From contig NZ_CP054475.1 of NCBI RefSeq assembly GCF_025345565.1, positions 1,236,448 to 1,300,447 of the forward strand: a stretch of DNA of 64,000 bases, read 5' to 3'. This DNA is from Thalassolituus hydrocarboniclasticus (lineage in GTDB: Bacteria; Pseudomonadota; Gammaproteobacteria; Pseudomonadales; Oceanobacteraceae). Each line of letters begins with the position of its first letter. Positions within the stretch are counted from its first letter, which is position 1. Below, one piece after another: positions 8,139-18,590 of this stretch. The position numbers were made by a program, and so were the translations under genes. The notes beneath the pieces were generated by a model. The model saw only the letters and a list, made by a program, of their open reading frames with translations. It was not told the DNA's origin and searched no databases.

Positions 8139-9269
8139 ATGTCCGAAACACCAGAAAAAATTAATCTGTTGGGCTTATCGCCCGCCAAAATGGAAGCCTT
8201 CTTCGCGGATATGGGCGAGAAGAAATTCCGTGCTCAGCAAATGCTGAAATGGATTCATCAATATGGCGAAGCCAACTTCGACAACATGACCAACATGGGC
8301 AAGCCCTTGCGTGCGCGCATGGCCGAAGTGTGTGAGATCCGCCTGCCGGAAGTGATTTACGAAGATTTCTCCAAAGACGGCACCCGTAAGTGGGTGATGC
8401 GTATGGATGGCGGCAGTGCCGTCGAAACCGTTTATATCCCGGAAAAAGACCGGGGTACCCTGTGTGTGAGCTCGCAGATTGGTTGTTCCCTCGACTGCAG
8501 TTTCTGCTCCACCGGTAAACAGGGTTTTAACCGCGACCTCAGCGTGGCGGAAATTATTGGTCAGGTCTACGTGGCAGCCATGAGCTTCCATGCACCGGGC
8601 GAGCGTCGCGAACGCCGCATTACCAATGTGGTGATGATGGGCATGGGCGAGCCGCTGCTGAACTTCGACAACGTGGTCGATGCGATGAACCTGATGATGG
8701 ACGACAACGCCTATGGCTTGTCCAAGCGTCGTGTCACCCTGAGCACCTCCGGCGTCGTGCCGATGATGGATAAGCTTGGCGATGTTACCGATGTATCGCT
8801 GGCAGTATCGCTGCACGCACCGAATGACGAGCTGCGTAACCAGCTGGTGCCAATCAATAAAAAATATCCGATTAAAGAGCTGATTGCGGCCACTAACCGT
8901 TATCTGGCGAAACTGCCGGACCGCCGTAAAGCCACCATCGAATACACCATGATGGAAGGCGTTAACGACGAGATGGAACACGCCGAGCAGCTGTCTGTGC
9001 TGATGAAACAGGTGCCGTGCAAAATCAACCTGATTCCGTTTAACCCGTTCCCTAACTCCGGCTACAAACGCCCGAGTAACAATCGTGTGTACCGCTTCCG
9101 CGATTATCTGGTGAATCAGGGGCATATTGTCACCATCCGCTCGACCCGTGGCGATGACATCGACGCCGCCTGTGGTCAGCTGGTGGGCAAAGTTCAGGAC
9201 CGCACGCGCCGCAGTGAGCGTTATATCAATGCGGTGCAGATCGACGAGTCTTCACAGGGCAACCAATAA
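8139..9269 (+). CDS. rlmN: 23S rRNA/tRNA adenine-C2 methyltransferase RlmN
   Basis: A radical-SAM enzyme that methylates A2503 of 23S rRNA and A37 of some tRNAs. 376 residues from the ATG at 8139, where the protein starts [21 protein letters not shown]; the frame is open further upstream but that part is not family-like. The [4Fe-4S] motif is CSLDCSFC, glycine-rich [10 protein letters not shown] follows, and the methyl-carrying cysteine lies in DIDAACGQL near the C-terminus. The stop codon abuts the pilF start, so the two genes are tightly coupled. Confidence 0.96.
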   Translation: MSETPEKINLLGLSPAKMEAFFADMGEKKFRAQQMLKWIHQYGEANFDNMTNMGKPLRARMAEVCEIRLPEVIYEDFSKDGTRKWVMRMDGGSAVETVYIPEKDRGTLCVSSQIGCSLDCSFCSTGKQGFNRDLSVAEIIGQVYVAAMSFHAPGERRERRITNVVMMGMGEPLLNFDNVVDAMNLMMDDNAYGLSKRRVTLSTSGVVPMMDKLGDVTDVSLAVSLHAPNDELRNQLVPINKKYPIKELIAATNRYLAKLPDRRKATIEYTMMEGVNDEMEHAEQLSVLMKQVPCKINLIPFNPFPNSGYKRPSNNRVYRFRDYLVNQGHIVTIRSTRGDDIDAACGQLVGKVQDRTRRSERYINAVQIDESSQGNQ

Positions 9270-10085
9270 ATGACCGGGATGGGCATGAAAAAATTAATCA
9301 CCACACGCGCAGCGAGCCTGTTGATAGTGCTGCTGAGTCTGACACTGGCTTCCTGCGTTACCGTCACTGAAAGTCGTTTTACCAAGAAAAAATCGCCGGA
9401 AAAGGCGGTGGAAAATTACACCCAGCTGGGCCTGGGTTACCTGCAGAAGGGCCGTCCGGACTGGGCGCGTCAGCGTCTGCAGAAAGCGCTGGCGATTAAC
9501 CCTGATCACGCGCCGGCCAACGATGCTATGGGCCTGGTCTGGCAGACCGAAGGCGAGATGGATCTGGCCGAAGAATATTTTCAGAAGGCACTGAGTAACG
9601 ACAGCAGCTTTACTCTGGCACGTCACCATTTAGGGCGTTTGTATGTGCAGATGAAGCGTTACGACGAAGCCGACGACAATCTCCAGCAGGTCACCAATGA
9701 CCGTTACTACGATAACCGTGCTTCGGCCTACAACGATCTGGCGTTGAATGCTTATCGTCAGGGTAACGCTGAGCAGGCGATCGAGCGCTACGGCCAGACC
9801 CTGCGCATTGCTCCGTACAATATTGATGCGCTGGTGAATGTCTCGACCCTGCTGTTTGAAGCGCAGCGTTATGATGAGTCGCTGAAATACTACGACCGCT
9901 TTGAGCGTCTGGTGCAGCGCGAGCAGGCACGGCAGACCGCCCACACCCTGTGGCTGGGCATCAAACTGGCGACTCTGCAGCAGAACACCCAGCGGGCGAT
10001 TGCGCTGGCGACCGACCTGAAGCGTAATTTCCCGGAATCGGTTGAATACCGTCTGTATCAGGACTCCCTGTCCGGAGCCAAATAA
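9270..10085 (+). CDS. pilF: Type IV pilus biogenesis/stability lipoprotein PilF (PilW)
   Basis: An outer-membrane lipoprotein needed for assembly of the PilQ secretin in type IV pilus systems. 271 residues: a signal peptide with lipobox LASC (Cys about 29), then about six TPR repeats (GYLQKGRPDWARQRLQKAL, AEEYFQKALSNDS). The start at 9270 directly follows the rlmN stop; an internal ATG at 9285 (MKKLI) is an alternative that gives a cleaner signal peptide. In Pseudomonas rodZ lies between pilF and ispG; here ispG starts on the next base and rodZ is absent. Confidence 0.92.
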   Translation: MTGMGMKKLITTRAASLLIVLLSLTLASCVTVTESRFTKKKSPEKAVENYTQLGLGYLQKGRPDWARQRLQKALAINPDHAPANDAMGLVWQTEGEMDLAEEYFQKALSNDSSFTLARHHLGRLYVQMKRYDEADDNLQQVTNDRYYDNRASAYNDLALNAYRQGNAEQAIERYGQTLRIAPYNIDALVNVSTLLFEAQRYDESLKYYDRFERLVQREQARQTAHTLWLGIKLATLQQNTQRAIALATDLKRNFPESVEYRLYQDSLSGAK

Positions 10086-11204
10086 ATGAGCATGCATTTC
10101 GAAAATCCCATCAAGCGTCGTCAAAGCCGCAAAATCTGGGTTGGTGATGTGCCGGTCGGCGGTGATGCGCCGATTGCCATTCAGACCATGACCAACACCG
10201 AAACCACCGATGTGGCGGCCACTGTGGCGCAGATTCAGCGCGCTCAGGATGCCGGTGCCGATATCGTGCGCGTTTCTGTACCGACCATGGACGCGGCGGA
10301 AGCCTTTGGCAAAATCCGCAAAGAAGTGAATATTCCGCTGGTGGCAGACATTCACTTTGACTACAAAATCGCTCTGCGCGTCGCTGATCTGGGTGTTGAC
10401 TGTCTGCGTATCAACCCCGGTAATATCGGCCGTGAAGACCGTGTGCGCGCGGTGGTGGATGCGGCGCGTCATAACGGCATTCCGATCCGTATCGGGGTGA
10501 ATGCCGGATCACTGGAAAAAGACCTGCAGAAGAAATACGGCGAGCCGACCCCGGCCGCGCTGGTGGAATCGGCCATGCGCCATATCGATATTCTCGATCG
10601 CCTGAACTTCCCGGATTTCAAACTCAGCCTGAAAGCCTCCGACATCTTTATGACCGTGGCGGCTTACAAGCAGATTGCCAGCCAGATTGAGCAGCCGCTG
10701 CACCTTGGCATCACCGAAGCCGGTGGCCTGCGTGGTGGTACGGTTAAATCGTCTATTGGTCTTGGCCTGCTGCTGTGGGAAGGCATCGGTGACACCATTC
10801 GCGTATCGCTGGCGGCCGATCCGATTGAAGAAGTAAAAGTGGGCTGGGACATGCTCAAATCGCTGAAGCTGCGTTCGCGCGGCATCAACTTTATTGCCTG
10901 TCCGAGCTGCTCACGTCAGAACTTCGACGTGATCAAAACCATGAACGAGCTGGAAATGCGCGTTGATGATATCCGCACTGATATGAGTGTGGCGGTGATT
11001 GGCTGTGTGGTGAATGGCCCCGGCGAATCCAAGGAAACCGATATCGGTCTGGCCGGTGGCCAGCCGAATCTGGTGTATATCGACGGTAAACCAGCCGGCA
11101 AACTGAGTAACGAGACTCTGGTGGATGACCTTGAGCGGATGATCCGCGAACGCGCCGCCAGCCTCGATGAAGAACGCAAAAATCTGATTGCCAGCGACAG
11201 CTGA
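10086..11204 (+). CDS. ispG: 4-hydroxy-3-methylbut-2-enyl diphosphate synthase IspG
   Basis: The [4Fe-4S] enzyme that reduces MEcPP to HMBPP in the MEP isoprenoid pathway. 372 residues, the normal length; TIM-barrel part with MTNTETTDV and [12 protein letters not shown], and cluster cysteines in CPSCSRQ and [13 protein letters not shown] lies about 7 bases before the ATG at 10086. Within the rlmN-pilF-ispG-hisS run, it depends on the Fe-S supply encoded next door. Confidence 0.97.
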   Translation: MSMHFENPIKRRQSRKIWVGDVPVGGDAPIAIQTMTNTETTDVAATVAQIQRAQDAGADIVRVSVPTMDAAEAFGKIRKEVNIPLVADIHFDYKIALRVADLGVDCLRINPGNIGREDRVRAVVDAARHNGIPIRIGVNAGSLEKDLQKKYGEPTPAALVESAMRHIDILDRLNFPDFKLSLKASDIFMTVAAYKQIASQIEQPLHLGITEAGGLRGGTVKSSIGLGLLLWEGIGDTIRVSLAADPIEEVKVGWDMLKSLKLRSRGINFIACPSCSRQNFDVIKTMNELEMRVDDIRTDMSVAVIGCVVNGPGESKETDIGLAGGQPNLVYIDGKPAGKLSNETLVDDLERMIRERAASLDEERKNLIASDS

Positions 11205-11231
11205 GCGCTGACCCAGACAAGAACGGATATT

Positions 11232-12512
11232 ATGGCAACGAAAATCCAGGCCATTCGTGGCATGAACGACATCCTGCCGGCTCAGAGCCCGGTATGGCAG
11301 TATCTCGAAGGCACAGTGAAAGACCTGCTGGCTTCTTACGGTTATGACGAAATCCGCATGCCGATTGTGGAGCAGACCGCGCTGTTCAAACGCTCTATCG
11401 GCGAAGTCACCGACATCGTCGAAAAAGAGATGTACACCTTCGACGATCGCAACGGTGACAGCCTGACCCTGCGTCCGGAAGGCACCGCCAGCTGTGTGCG
11501 CGCCTGTGAAGAACACGGTCTGCTGTACAACCAGACGCAGCGTCTGTGGTACACCGGCCCGATGTTCCGTCACGAGCGTCCGCAGAAAGGCCGTTACCGC
11601 CAGTTCTACCAGATTGGTGTGGAAACCTTTGGCATGGCCACCGCCGATATCGATGCCGAAGTTATCCTGATGACCGCCCGTCTGTGGCAGCAGCTGGGCC
11701 TGACCGATGCGGTTACCCTGCAACTGAACACCCTGGGCTCCAACGCAGCGCGTGCCAACTACCGCGATGCCCTGGTGGCCTACCTGAGCGAGCGCAAAGA
11801 CCAGCTGGACGAAGACAGCCAGCGCCGTCTGGAAACCAATCCGCTGCGTGTGCTCGACAGCAAAGATCAGAACACCCAGGCACTGCTGGCCGATGCGCCA
11901 CAGCTGCACGATTACCTCGACGACGAAAGCCGCGAGCATTTTGCGCTGCTGCGCAGCATCCTTGATGCCGCCGGGGTGAAGTACGAAATCAACCAGCGTC
12001 TGGTGCGCGGTCTCGATTATTACTGTAAAACCGTGTTCGAGTGGGTCACCGACAAACTCGGCTCGCAGGGCACTGTCTGTGCCGGTGGCCGTTACGACGG
12101 CCTGGTTGAGCAACTGGGTGGCAAGCCAACCCCGGCGGTCGGTTTTGCTATGGGCGTTGAGCGTCTGATTCTGCTGCTGGAAACACTGGAGCTGATTCCG
12201 GCCGAAGTGCTGCAGACCATCGATGTATACATCTGTCCGGTCGGTGAGGGCAGTGCTCAGGTGGCGCTGCTGCTGGCAGACCGTCTGCGCGACGAGCACA
12301 GCTGGTTACGCATTCAGACCCACTGCGGTGGTGGCAGCTTCAAGAGCCAGATGAAAAAAGCCGACAAGAGCGGTGCACATCTGGCACTGTTGCTGGGCGA
12401 AGATGAAATCGCCAAGGGTACAGTGACCGTTAAAGATCTGCGCGGTGACGGTGGCCAGCAGACGCTGGCACTGGACGACGTGGGCGAGTGGCTGGCACAA
12501 GAAACTTTTTAA
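11232..12512 (+). CDS. hisS: Histidyl-tRNA synthetase
   Basis: A class II aminoacyl-tRNA synthetase charging tRNA-His. 426 residues. Visible motifs: IRGMNDILP at the N-terminus, motif 2 [18 protein letters not shown], the histidine-binding [15 protein letters not shown], and motif 3 [14 protein letters not shown]; the anticodon-binding domain fills the last ~100 residues. Lies 27 bp after ispG in the same transcription unit. Confidence 0.97.
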   Translation: MATKIQAIRGMNDILPAQSPVWQYLEGTVKDLLASYGYDEIRMPIVEQTALFKRSIGEVTDIVEKEMYTFDDRNGDSLTLRPEGTASCVRACEEHGLLYNQTQRLWYTGPMFRHERPQKGRYRQFYQIGVETFGMATADIDAEVILMTARLWQQLGLTDAVTLQLNTLGSNAARANYRDALVAYLSERKDQLDEDSQRRLETNPLRVLDSKDQNTQALLADAPQLHDYLDDESREHFALLRSILDAAGVKYEINQRLVRGLDYYCKTVFEWVTDKLGSQGTVCAGGRYDGLVEQLGGKPTPAVGFAMGVERLILLLETLELIPAEVLQTIDVYICPVGEGSAQVALLLADRLRDEHSWLRIQTHCGGGSFKSQMKKADKSGAHLALLLGEDEIAKGTVTVKDLRGDGGQQTLALDDVGEWLAQETF

Positions 12513-12556
12513 TAACCAATAACTCACAATATTCGTTTTTTTGGGGAAGTGGACGC

Positions 12557-13219
12557 ATGACTGAATATCGTACGGATGAAGAACAGGCAGAACTGCTGAA
12601 AAAATGGTGGGCAGAGAACGGTAAAAGCCTGCTGGCGACCATCGTGATTGTTGCCGGTGGCTGGTTTGGCTGGAACAGCTGGCAGGCCAATCAGCAGGCG
12701 ACTGCCGAAGCGGCATCAACCCTGTATTCACAGCTGGTTGATAAAGTTGCGCAGCCGGTTGCACAGCAGGATGAAGCGGCTAAAGCCGAGATGGAAGCGC
12801 TGGCGACCCAGCTGAAAAAAGACTTTGGTAACACCAGCTATGGTCAGTTTGGTGCTCTGTTCCTGGCGCGCTTTGCTGCCGATGCCGGTGACTTTGATAC
12901 CGCAGCGGCGGAACTGAACAGTGTGATTGCCACCGCTGACGAAGGTCCGATCAAGTTTACCGCTCAGGCGCGTCTGGCTAATGTCCTGATTCAGCAGGAA
13001 AAAATGGATGAAGCACTGGCGCTGGTTGCCACCGTGCCGGACGCTGCCTATGCCGTGCAGTTTGAAGAAGCCAAAGGCGATGCTCTGTTCCGTAAAGGTG
13101 AGCTGAGCGAGGCCCGTGCGGCTTATATCCGTGCGCAGGAAGCAGCAACCAATCTGGGTCTGAACACCCAGCAGCTGCAGCGTAAGATTGATAATCTGGC
13201 TGCGAGCGGAGACGCCTGA
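12557..13219 (+). CDS. yfgM: YfgM-like tetratricopeptide membrane protein
   Basis: 220 residues from the ATG at 12557, preceded by GGGGAAG; starts MTEYRTDEEQAELLKKWWAENG, a signature of YfgM. One membrane helix (about residues 22-42, TIVIVAGGWFGWNSW) is followed by a periplasmic TPR-like helical domain. In E. coli YfgM associates with PpiD and the SecYEG translocon. Its stop overlaps the bamB start, matching the usual yfgM-bamB-der order. Confidence 0.92.
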   Translation: MTEYRTDEEQAELLKKWWAENGKSLLATIVIVAGGWFGWNSWQANQQATAEAASTLYSQLVDKVAQPVAQQDEAAKAEMEALATQLKKDFGNTSYGQFGALFLARFAADAGDFDTAAAELNSVIATADEGPIKFTAQARLANVLIQQEKMDEALALVATVPDAAYAVQFEEAKGDALFRKGELSEARAAYIRAQEAATNLGLNTQQLQRKIDNLAASGDA

Positions 13220-14457
13220 TGCGCCTGAGTCCTGTTTTCGTCCTGTTGAGTGCTCTGCTGGCTGTGCAGCTGAGTGGTTGTGCCAGTCAGCCAGACAATC
13301 AGGCAGAAGCAGCGAATGCTGCCGACGAGACAGGGCTGCCGGATTACAACGACAAAACCGACATCGCCATCGAATGGCGTAAGCAGCTTGGTGTGGGTGC
13401 TGGTACGGCTTATACCCGTCTGCGCCCGGTGGTGAGCGGCGATACCGTGTTTATGGCTGACACTTCCGGTGAGGTCTATGCCCTCGATCTGGCCGATGGC
13501 AGCGAACAGTGGAATGTGGACCTGGAGCAGCCGGTAACGGCAGGTGTGGCGCAAGACAACGGTCAGTTGTTTGTTGCCACCCGTGACGGTTTCCTGCATT
13601 GCCTGAACAGTGCCGACGGCAGCGAAATCTGGCGTTCACGCATGACCAGTGAGTCTGTTGCGCCGGCGGGTACCGATGGTAAGCGGGTGTTTGTCCACAC
13701 CGTTGATGGTCGTGTCACCGCCTTTGAGCGTGCCGATGGTAAACAGGCCTGGTCCTACGAAACTGCCATGCCGGTACTGACCGTGCGCGGCACCGGCACA
13801 CCGCTGGTGCTGGATCAGCTGGTGATTACCGGTTTTGCCACCGGCAAACTGGTGGCACTGGATAAGACTCTCGGCATTCCGCGCTGGGACGTGCGTCTGG
13901 CGTCGCCGGATGGCCGCTCTGAGCTGGAGCGTCTGGTGGATGTTGATGGCGCACCGATCTGGGATAACGGCATTATCTATGCGGCCAGCTACCACGGCAA
14001 ACTGGCTGCCGTGTCGCTCAATGGCGAAACCCGCTGGGAAGAAGAGGGTTCAACCTACACCAGTCCTGAACTGGCGCTGGGTAACCTGTACCTGACCCTC
14101 GACAGTGATCATATCCAGTCCTATGACATGATCAGTGGCGCACCGGTGTGGACCCAGAAAGCACTGCAGGGCCGCCGTCTCGGGCAGACCACGGCTTATG
14201 GCAGCTGGTTGGCGGTCGCTGATGGTGAAGGTTATCTGCACATTATGAATCAGGTGGATGGCGAGCTGGTAGGACGTAAACTGTTGCGCCCTAAACCACT
14301 GCACGTCAACTATCCTAATCAGAGTGAAAGCACCAACTGGCGTGCGCTGCGTGGCCGTGATCTGGGCATCCGCAGTCCGTTAGTCGCCACTGATAAAGGC
14401 TTACTGGTGTACAGCAACACCGGTGAACTGTTGCTGCTGAGCGTTCAGAGCGACTGA
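13219..14457 (+). CDS. bamB: Outer membrane assembly lipoprotein BamB
   Basis: The BamB subunit of the BAM complex, which inserts beta-barrels into the outer membrane. 412 residues: signal peptide with lipobox LSGC (Cys21), then an eight-bladed PQQ-type propeller with repeated blades such as GEVYALDLADGSEQW and GFLHCLNSADGSEIW. The ATG overlaps the last base of the yfgM stop. An intrinsic terminator follows, separating it from der. Confidence 0.95.
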   Translation: MRLSPVFVLLSALLAVQLSGCASQPDNQAEAANAADETGLPDYNDKTDIAIEWRKQLGVGAGTAYTRLRPVVSGDTVFMADTSGEVYALDLADGSEQWNVDLEQPVTAGVAQDNGQLFVATRDGFLHCLNSADGSEIWRSRMTSESVAPAGTDGKRVFVHTVDGRVTAFERADGKQAWSYETAMPVLTVRGTGTPLVLDQLVITGFATGKLVALDKTLGIPRWDVRLASPDGRSELERLVDVDGAPIWDNGIIYAASYHGKLAAVSLNGETRWEEEGSTYTSPELALGNLYLTLDSDHIQSYDMISGAPVWTQKALQGRRLGQTTAYGSWLAVADGEGYLHIMNQVDGELVGRKLLRPKPLHVNYPNQSESTNWRALRGRDLGIRSPLVATDKGLLVYSNTGELLLLSVQSD

Positions 14458-14488
14458 CGCAGGCGGCATCAGCCAATGTTTTTTACCG

Positions 14489-14518
14489 GGCGTCGTATAG
14501 CGACGCCTGTTTTATTTC
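14489..14518 (+). terminator. Intrinsic terminator between bamB and der
   Basis: The stem GGCGTCG/CGACGCC with loop TATAG is followed by TGTTTTATTT. Confidence 0.75.
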
Positions 14519-14538
14519 TTAAATGAGGTTTTCTGATC

Positions 14539-16023
14539 ATGGTCCCTGTGATTGCTCTGGTCGGACGTCCCAACGTGGGCAAGTCCACGCTGTTTAACCG
14601 TCTGACCAAAAGCCGTGATGCGCTGGTGGCTGAAATTGCCGGCCTGACCCGTGACCGTAAGTACGGTGAGGGCAAGGTTGGTGATGTGCCATTCATCGTG
14701 ATTGATACCGGTGGTATCAGCGGCCAGGAAGAGGGCATCGACGAGGCCATGGCCGCGCAAAGCTTTCAGGCCATTAAAGACGCCGATATCGTTTTCTTTA
14801 TGGTCGATGTTGGCGCCGGTATTACCAATGGCGACCGTATGATTGCCGAATATCTGCGCCGCAGCGGCAAAGACGCTTATCTGGTGGCCAACAAGATCGA
14901 CGGTAAAAACCCCGATCTGGTGCTGGGTGAATTCTTTGAACTGGGCATGGGCGAACCGCTGCCGATTGCGGCCGCGCATAACCGTGGCATCAGCGCGCTG
15001 GTTGAATATGTGCTGGGCGAACTGCCGCAGGACGATGACGACTACTTCCGTGAACTGGCCGGCGAAGAAGCCCCGGTACACGAAGAGCTCGACGTTAAAG
15101 GGATTAAAATTGCCGTCGTAGGCCGCCCGAATGTGGGCAAATCGACTCTGGTTAACCGTTTTCTCGGTGAAGACCGGGTGGTGGTGTACGACGAAGCCGG
15201 TACCACGCGCGACAGTATTTATATTCCCTACGAGCGTCACGGTCAGGAATACACCCTGATTGATACCGCCGGTGTACGCCGCCGTAAGAATATTTCCGAA
15301 GCCGCGGAAAAATTCTCCATTATTAAAACCCTGCAGGCCATTCAGGACTGTCATGTCTGTATTCTGGTGCTCGATGCCCGTACCGGTATCGTCGAGCAGG
15401 ATTTACATATGCTCAGCTTCGTACTGAACTCCGGCCGGGCGCTGGTGATTGCCATCAATAAATGGGATGGCATGGAAGCGGACGCCAAAGAGCGGGTAAA
15501 AACCGAAATTGACCGCCGTTTCGATTTCTTAACCTTTGCTGAAATGCATTTTATTTCGGCATTGCACGGCACCGGCGTGGGTAATCTGTACGATTCGGTT
15601 GATCAGGCTTACCAGTCATCCATGGCGAAATGGCAGACCAATATGCTGACCCGTATTCTGGAAGACGCCACGGCCAGCCATCAGCCACCGGTTGTACGCA
15701 ACCGCCGGCCAAAACTGCGCTATGCCCACCAGGGTGGTTCTAACCCACCGATTATTGTGGTGCACGGTAATCTGGCGAAAGAATTGCCGGAAGACTACAA
15801 ACGCTATCTGGCCAATACCTTCCGCCGCGTGCTGGAAATTAAGGGTACGCCGATCCGTATGGAATTCCGTCAGGGCGATAACCCGTATTCCGGCAAAGAG
15901 AAAGAAATCCGTCACAGCAGTAAAAAGCGTGCGGATGCGGTCGAACGGACAGAAAATAAACGTAAGATTAAGATTGAAAAAGCACGTAAGCAATTACGTA
16001 AGAGCTATAAAAAACCGACCTGA
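14539..16023 (+). CDS. der: GTPase Der (EngA), double G-domain ribosome assembly factor
   Basis: An essential GTPase acting in 50S subunit assembly. 494 residues with two G domains in tandem: [14 protein letters not shown] with DTGG, NKID (domain 1) and [14 protein letters not shown] with DTAG, NKWD (domain 2). A C-terminal KH-like domain ends in a Lys/Arg-rich tail. Family lengths are similar. The ATG at 14539 lies 21 bases past the terminator, after GAGG. Confidence 0.97.
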   Translation: MVPVIALVGRPNVGKSTLFNRLTKSRDALVAEIAGLTRDRKYGEGKVGDVPFIVIDTGGISGQEEGIDEAMAAQSFQAIKDADIVFFMVDVGAGITNGDRMIAEYLRRSGKDAYLVANKIDGKNPDLVLGEFFELGMGEPLPIAAAHNRGISALVEYVLGELPQDDDDYFRELAGEEAPVHEELDVKGIKIAVVGRPNVGKSTLVNRFLGEDRVVVYDEAGTTRDSIYIPYERHGQEYTLIDTAGVRRRKNISEAAEKFSIIKTLQAIQDCHVCILVLDARTGIVEQDLHMLSFVLNSGRALVIAINKWDGMEADAKERVKTEIDRRFDFLTFAEMHFISALHGTGVGNLYDSVDQAYQSSMAKWQTNMLTRILEDATASHQPPVVRNRRPKLRYAHQGGSNPPIIVVHGNLAKELPEDYKRYLANTFRRVLEIKGTPIRMEFRQGDNPYSGKEKEIRHSSKKRADAVERTENKRKIKIEKARKQLRKSYKKPT

Positions 16024-16038
16024 TAAAGTTTTACCAAT

Positions 16039-16064
16039 AAAAAAGGAGCTTCGGCTCCTTTTTT
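16039..16064. terminator. Bidirectional intrinsic terminator
   Basis: AAAAAAGGAGC-TTCG-GCTCCTTTTTT: stem with UUCG tetraloop and T-runs on both strands, between convergent der and the GNAT gene. Confidence 0.92.
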
Positions 16065-16105
16065 ATTGTGTGTCTTTTATTGCGTGATTTTTATGAAAGC
16101 TTTTT

Positions 16106-16552
16106 TCAGTCGCGTGTCAGCGTCATGGGTATAAAGCGGATGCCATTGAATTCTGATTCCTCGCCCGTCGCCTTAAAGCCAGAGCGGCGGTAGAAGCCGG
16201 CCGCATTCAGTGACGAGCGCAGGCTGATTTCTTTAGCGCTGGTGGATGCCAGTACGGCGTCCAGCAGTTGTTTTCCGAGGCCGCAGCCCTGAGCCTGTTT
16301 CGCTACGAACAGGTGGGTCAGATAATTGCCATCACGCAGGGCTGCAAAGCCAACCAGTTGATGAGCGTTCAGCGCCTTCAGTGTGACGAAACGGCTTTCA
16401 TCCATGGTTGTTGCTATATCCGGCAGAACGCGCTGTTTATATTCACGCTGACCGTCGGCGCTGAATAAGGGCAGTACATCAATCTCGGAGATCGCTGAAA
16501 TTAATGCCTGGATAGTTTCGGTATCGGCGCTTGTTGCTTTCTGAATATCCAT
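16106..16552 (-). CDS. GNAT-family N-acetyltransferase
   Basis: 148 residues from the ATG at 16552 (MDIQKATSADTETIQALI), preceded by AGAAAG. The acetyl-CoA binding motif is visible (YLTHLFVAKQAQGCGLGKQLLDAVL, about residues 80-105), followed by the typical AAGFYRRSGFKATG segment. The substrate cannot be predicted. It is the second gene after the GFA-domain protein on the same strand. Confidence 0.85.
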   Translation of the reverse strand: MDIQKATSADTETIQALISAISEIDVLPLFSADGQREYKQRVLPDIATTMDESRFVTLKALNAHQLVGFAALRDGNYLTHLFVAKQAQGCGLGKQLLDAVLASTSAKEISLRSSLNAAGFYRRSGFKATGEESEFNGIRFIPMTLTRD

Positions 16553-16622
16553 TTTCTTTCTGCTGTGTGGTAACAGGGCGGCGCTTATCGTCACCCTGAT
16601 GCCGGAGAATAACACGGCTTTT

Positions 16623-17018
16623 TCAGCTGTGCGGATGCTCCTGAAATTGTTTTGCTTCATCGCCTATCTTATACCAGTGCGGCTTTTCTTTAACGAACTC
16701 ATGAAAGCTGTTACTGAGATTCAGTTCATCGTCAAAGCAGTTCGCAGATACCGGAAAGGTTTCGTTGTCGGAGGTTACCTCGCCCAACGATGTACCGCAT
16801 TTTGAGCAAAAGCAACGGTTGTACATATAGGGCGCTTCCGGTTTGTAGGTGCTGATTACATCAGCGCCGGAGGTCAGCTGAAAAGCATCGCGCTTAACAA
16901 ATACCAGAGCACTGGCCCCGACTTTGCGGCAGCGGGTGCAGTGGCAGGTTCCCATCATGGTCGGTGGGCTGGACAGGGTGAATTTTACGGCTCCGCAGCA
17001 GCAGCTACCATGCAACAT
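16623..17018 (-). CDS. GFA-family zinc-binding protein
   Basis: 131 residues with the Zn-binding cysteines of the GFA/CENP-V fold: GSCCCGAVKF, CHCTRCRK, CFCSKCGTSL. The family is named after a proposed glutathione-formaldehyde activity, but most members have no proven function. The gene precedes the GNAT gene and may share its transcript. Confidence 0.88.
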   Translation of the reverse strand: MLHGSCCCGAVKFTLSSPPTMMGTCHCTRCRKVGASALVFVKRDAFQLTSGADVISTYKPEAPYMYNRCFCSKCGTSLGEVTSDNETFPVSANCFDDELNLSNSFHEFVKEKPHWYKIGDEAKQFQEHPHS

Positions 17019-17093
17019 AATGTGATCCCTCGGTTATGAATAAGGCTTGTACTGTATTTATATACAGTCCTTATTGCAAGGGGCAGGGAGACT

Positions 17094-17441
17094 TTATTCA
17101 GCCTTGTCTGCCATGCTGCTGTTTTCCGGCTGCAGGGCATCGTAAGGCAGCAGGAGAGTATCAAGGGTTATATCAACCGGCAGAGCAATCAGGGTGAACA
17201 GCGGGCAAACAACAGACATCCAGCAAAACACCATTTCGCCGCTGGCTTCGCCGGTCTGGCCGTCCAGGCCAAGCAACAGCAGACTTCCCTGAGTACCCGG
17301 ATAGTAGCGCGCATCAACCGGACTGCTGTCTGAGCGGGCAATGACTGTACCGCAACCATTTAACAATACCAGACTGATAAGCATCATCATGGTCAGAACA
17401 CGGGTGCGCAGAGCATCGCTTTGCGTGGCGAACACATGCAT
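17094..17441 (-). CDS. YceK/YidQ-type lipoprotein
   Basis: About 115 residues if started at the ATG at 17441, with AGGG upstream; the reading frame extends to 17525. Signal peptide with lipobox LNGC (Cys30), followed by GTVIAR and YYPGTQ, and near the C-terminus LPVDITLDTLLLPYD, features of the YceK/YidQ family. Presumably an outer-membrane lipoprotein; the role is unknown. Confidence 0.75.
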   Translation of the reverse strand: MHVFATQSDALRTRVLTMMMLISLVLLNGCGTVIARSDSSPVDARYYPGTQGSLLLLGLDGQTGEASGEMVFCWMSVVCPLFTLIALPVDITLDTLLLPYDALQPENSSMADKAE

Positions 17442-17637
17442 TAAATTAATATCCCTGCAGTTTGCGGAAGGCTGATCATAGAGTGCTTTGTTGTTCAGAG
17501 CGAATTCCGCGCGGTGCAGCATCAATGGCGGGGTAAAAGCTTTATCGTCAGCAGCAAAAAATTTCGCTGAGCCAAAATCCGGCCATTGCTAATATCGCTG
17601 CCCCTTAACTCAGGCTCCGACTGCGCCAGTGTGATCC

Positions 17638-18489
17638 ATGCAGCTGATCTCTTTTGATCCTTACCGCACACTTCATTTCGCCCAAACCCAGTATCTGAAA
17701 CCGGAACTGATGAATCATCATCTCGATCTGCTGATCGCGGCTGATGGCATTCTGTTTCCGCAATACTGGCAGGTGAACGCGCTGCTGTATGGCTTAAAAA
17801 AGCGCATATTTCCCAGCCCGGCGAGTTACTACATCGGCCATGATAAGGTCGAAATGACACGCTGCTTTCAGACCATCGCGCCGCAGCATGTGCCCTGGAC
17901 CCTGATCGAAGCCAATACCCCGGCCAATGCCGAACGGGTATGGGATACCTTACCTTTGCCTTTCGTCGCCAAAATTCCCAAAAGCAGTATGGGAGATGGT
18001 GTATTCCTGATTGAAACCCAGGCTGACTGGAAGCGCTATCTGGCACTGTCACCGGTGATTTATGCGCAGGAATATCTGCCCATTGACCGTGACCTGCGCA
18101 TCGTCTGGGTGGGCGATCGCATTATTGGCGGTTACTGGCGGATTCAGGCCGATCGTGGTTTTTATAACAATGTCGCCAAGGGCGGCCAGATTGAAGCCGG
18201 TATTCTGCCGCCGGAAGCCTGTGCGCTGGTTGAGAAGCTGGCTCTGGGGCTTGGCATTGACCACGGCGGGTTCGATATTGCCATGGTCGGCCATTATCCC
18301 TATGTGTTCGAGTTTAACCGTCTGTTCGGCAATCAGGGCCTCAGCGGCCTGCAGGGCAGGATTGATGATGCCATCCACGACTATCTGGGACGCATCTGGC
18401 ACGACGGCGAGCCGGACTCTCCTGACCCTTTCAAAAACCCGGATCAGCCTCCCGGCATGGGCGGGCCGGACTTACCTCAGGTGGTGTAA
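17638..18489 (+). CDS. RimK-like ATP-grasp ligase
   Basis: 283 residues of the ATP-grasp superfamily, enzymes that activate a carboxylate with ATP and couple it to an amine or thiol. Visible: FVAKIPKSSMGDGVFLIE (ATP-grasp P-loop-like region), AQEYLPIDRDLRIVWVGDRIIGGYWRI, and the Mg2+-binding FEFNRLFGNQG. It resembles the RimK/alpha-L-glutamate ligase branch. A Pro-rich tail (NPDQPPGMGGPD) ends the chain. The substrate is unknown. Divergent from the lipoprotein gene and upstream of dnaE. Confidence 0.75.
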   Translation: MQLISFDPYRTLHFAQTQYLKPELMNHHLDLLIAADGILFPQYWQVNALLYGLKKRIFPSPASYYIGHDKVEMTRCFQTIAPQHVPWTLIEANTPANAERVWDTLPLPFVAKIPKSSMGDGVFLIETQADWKRYLALSPVIYAQEYLPIDRDLRIVWVGDRIIGGYWRIQADRGFYNNVAKGGQIEAGILPPEACALVEKLALGLGIDHGGFDIAMVGHYPYVFEFNRLFGNQGLSGLQGRIDDAIHDYLGRIWHDGEPDSPDPFKNPDQPPGMGGPDLPQVV

Positions 18490-18590
18490 GCCGCAGCGCC
18501 ATGGGGCTGTGCTGAATCCGGCGCACAACTGAATCCAATGGGCGCAAAATCCGTTACAATGCTCCCTTTTGCTGGTCAGGGCGTCCGTTC

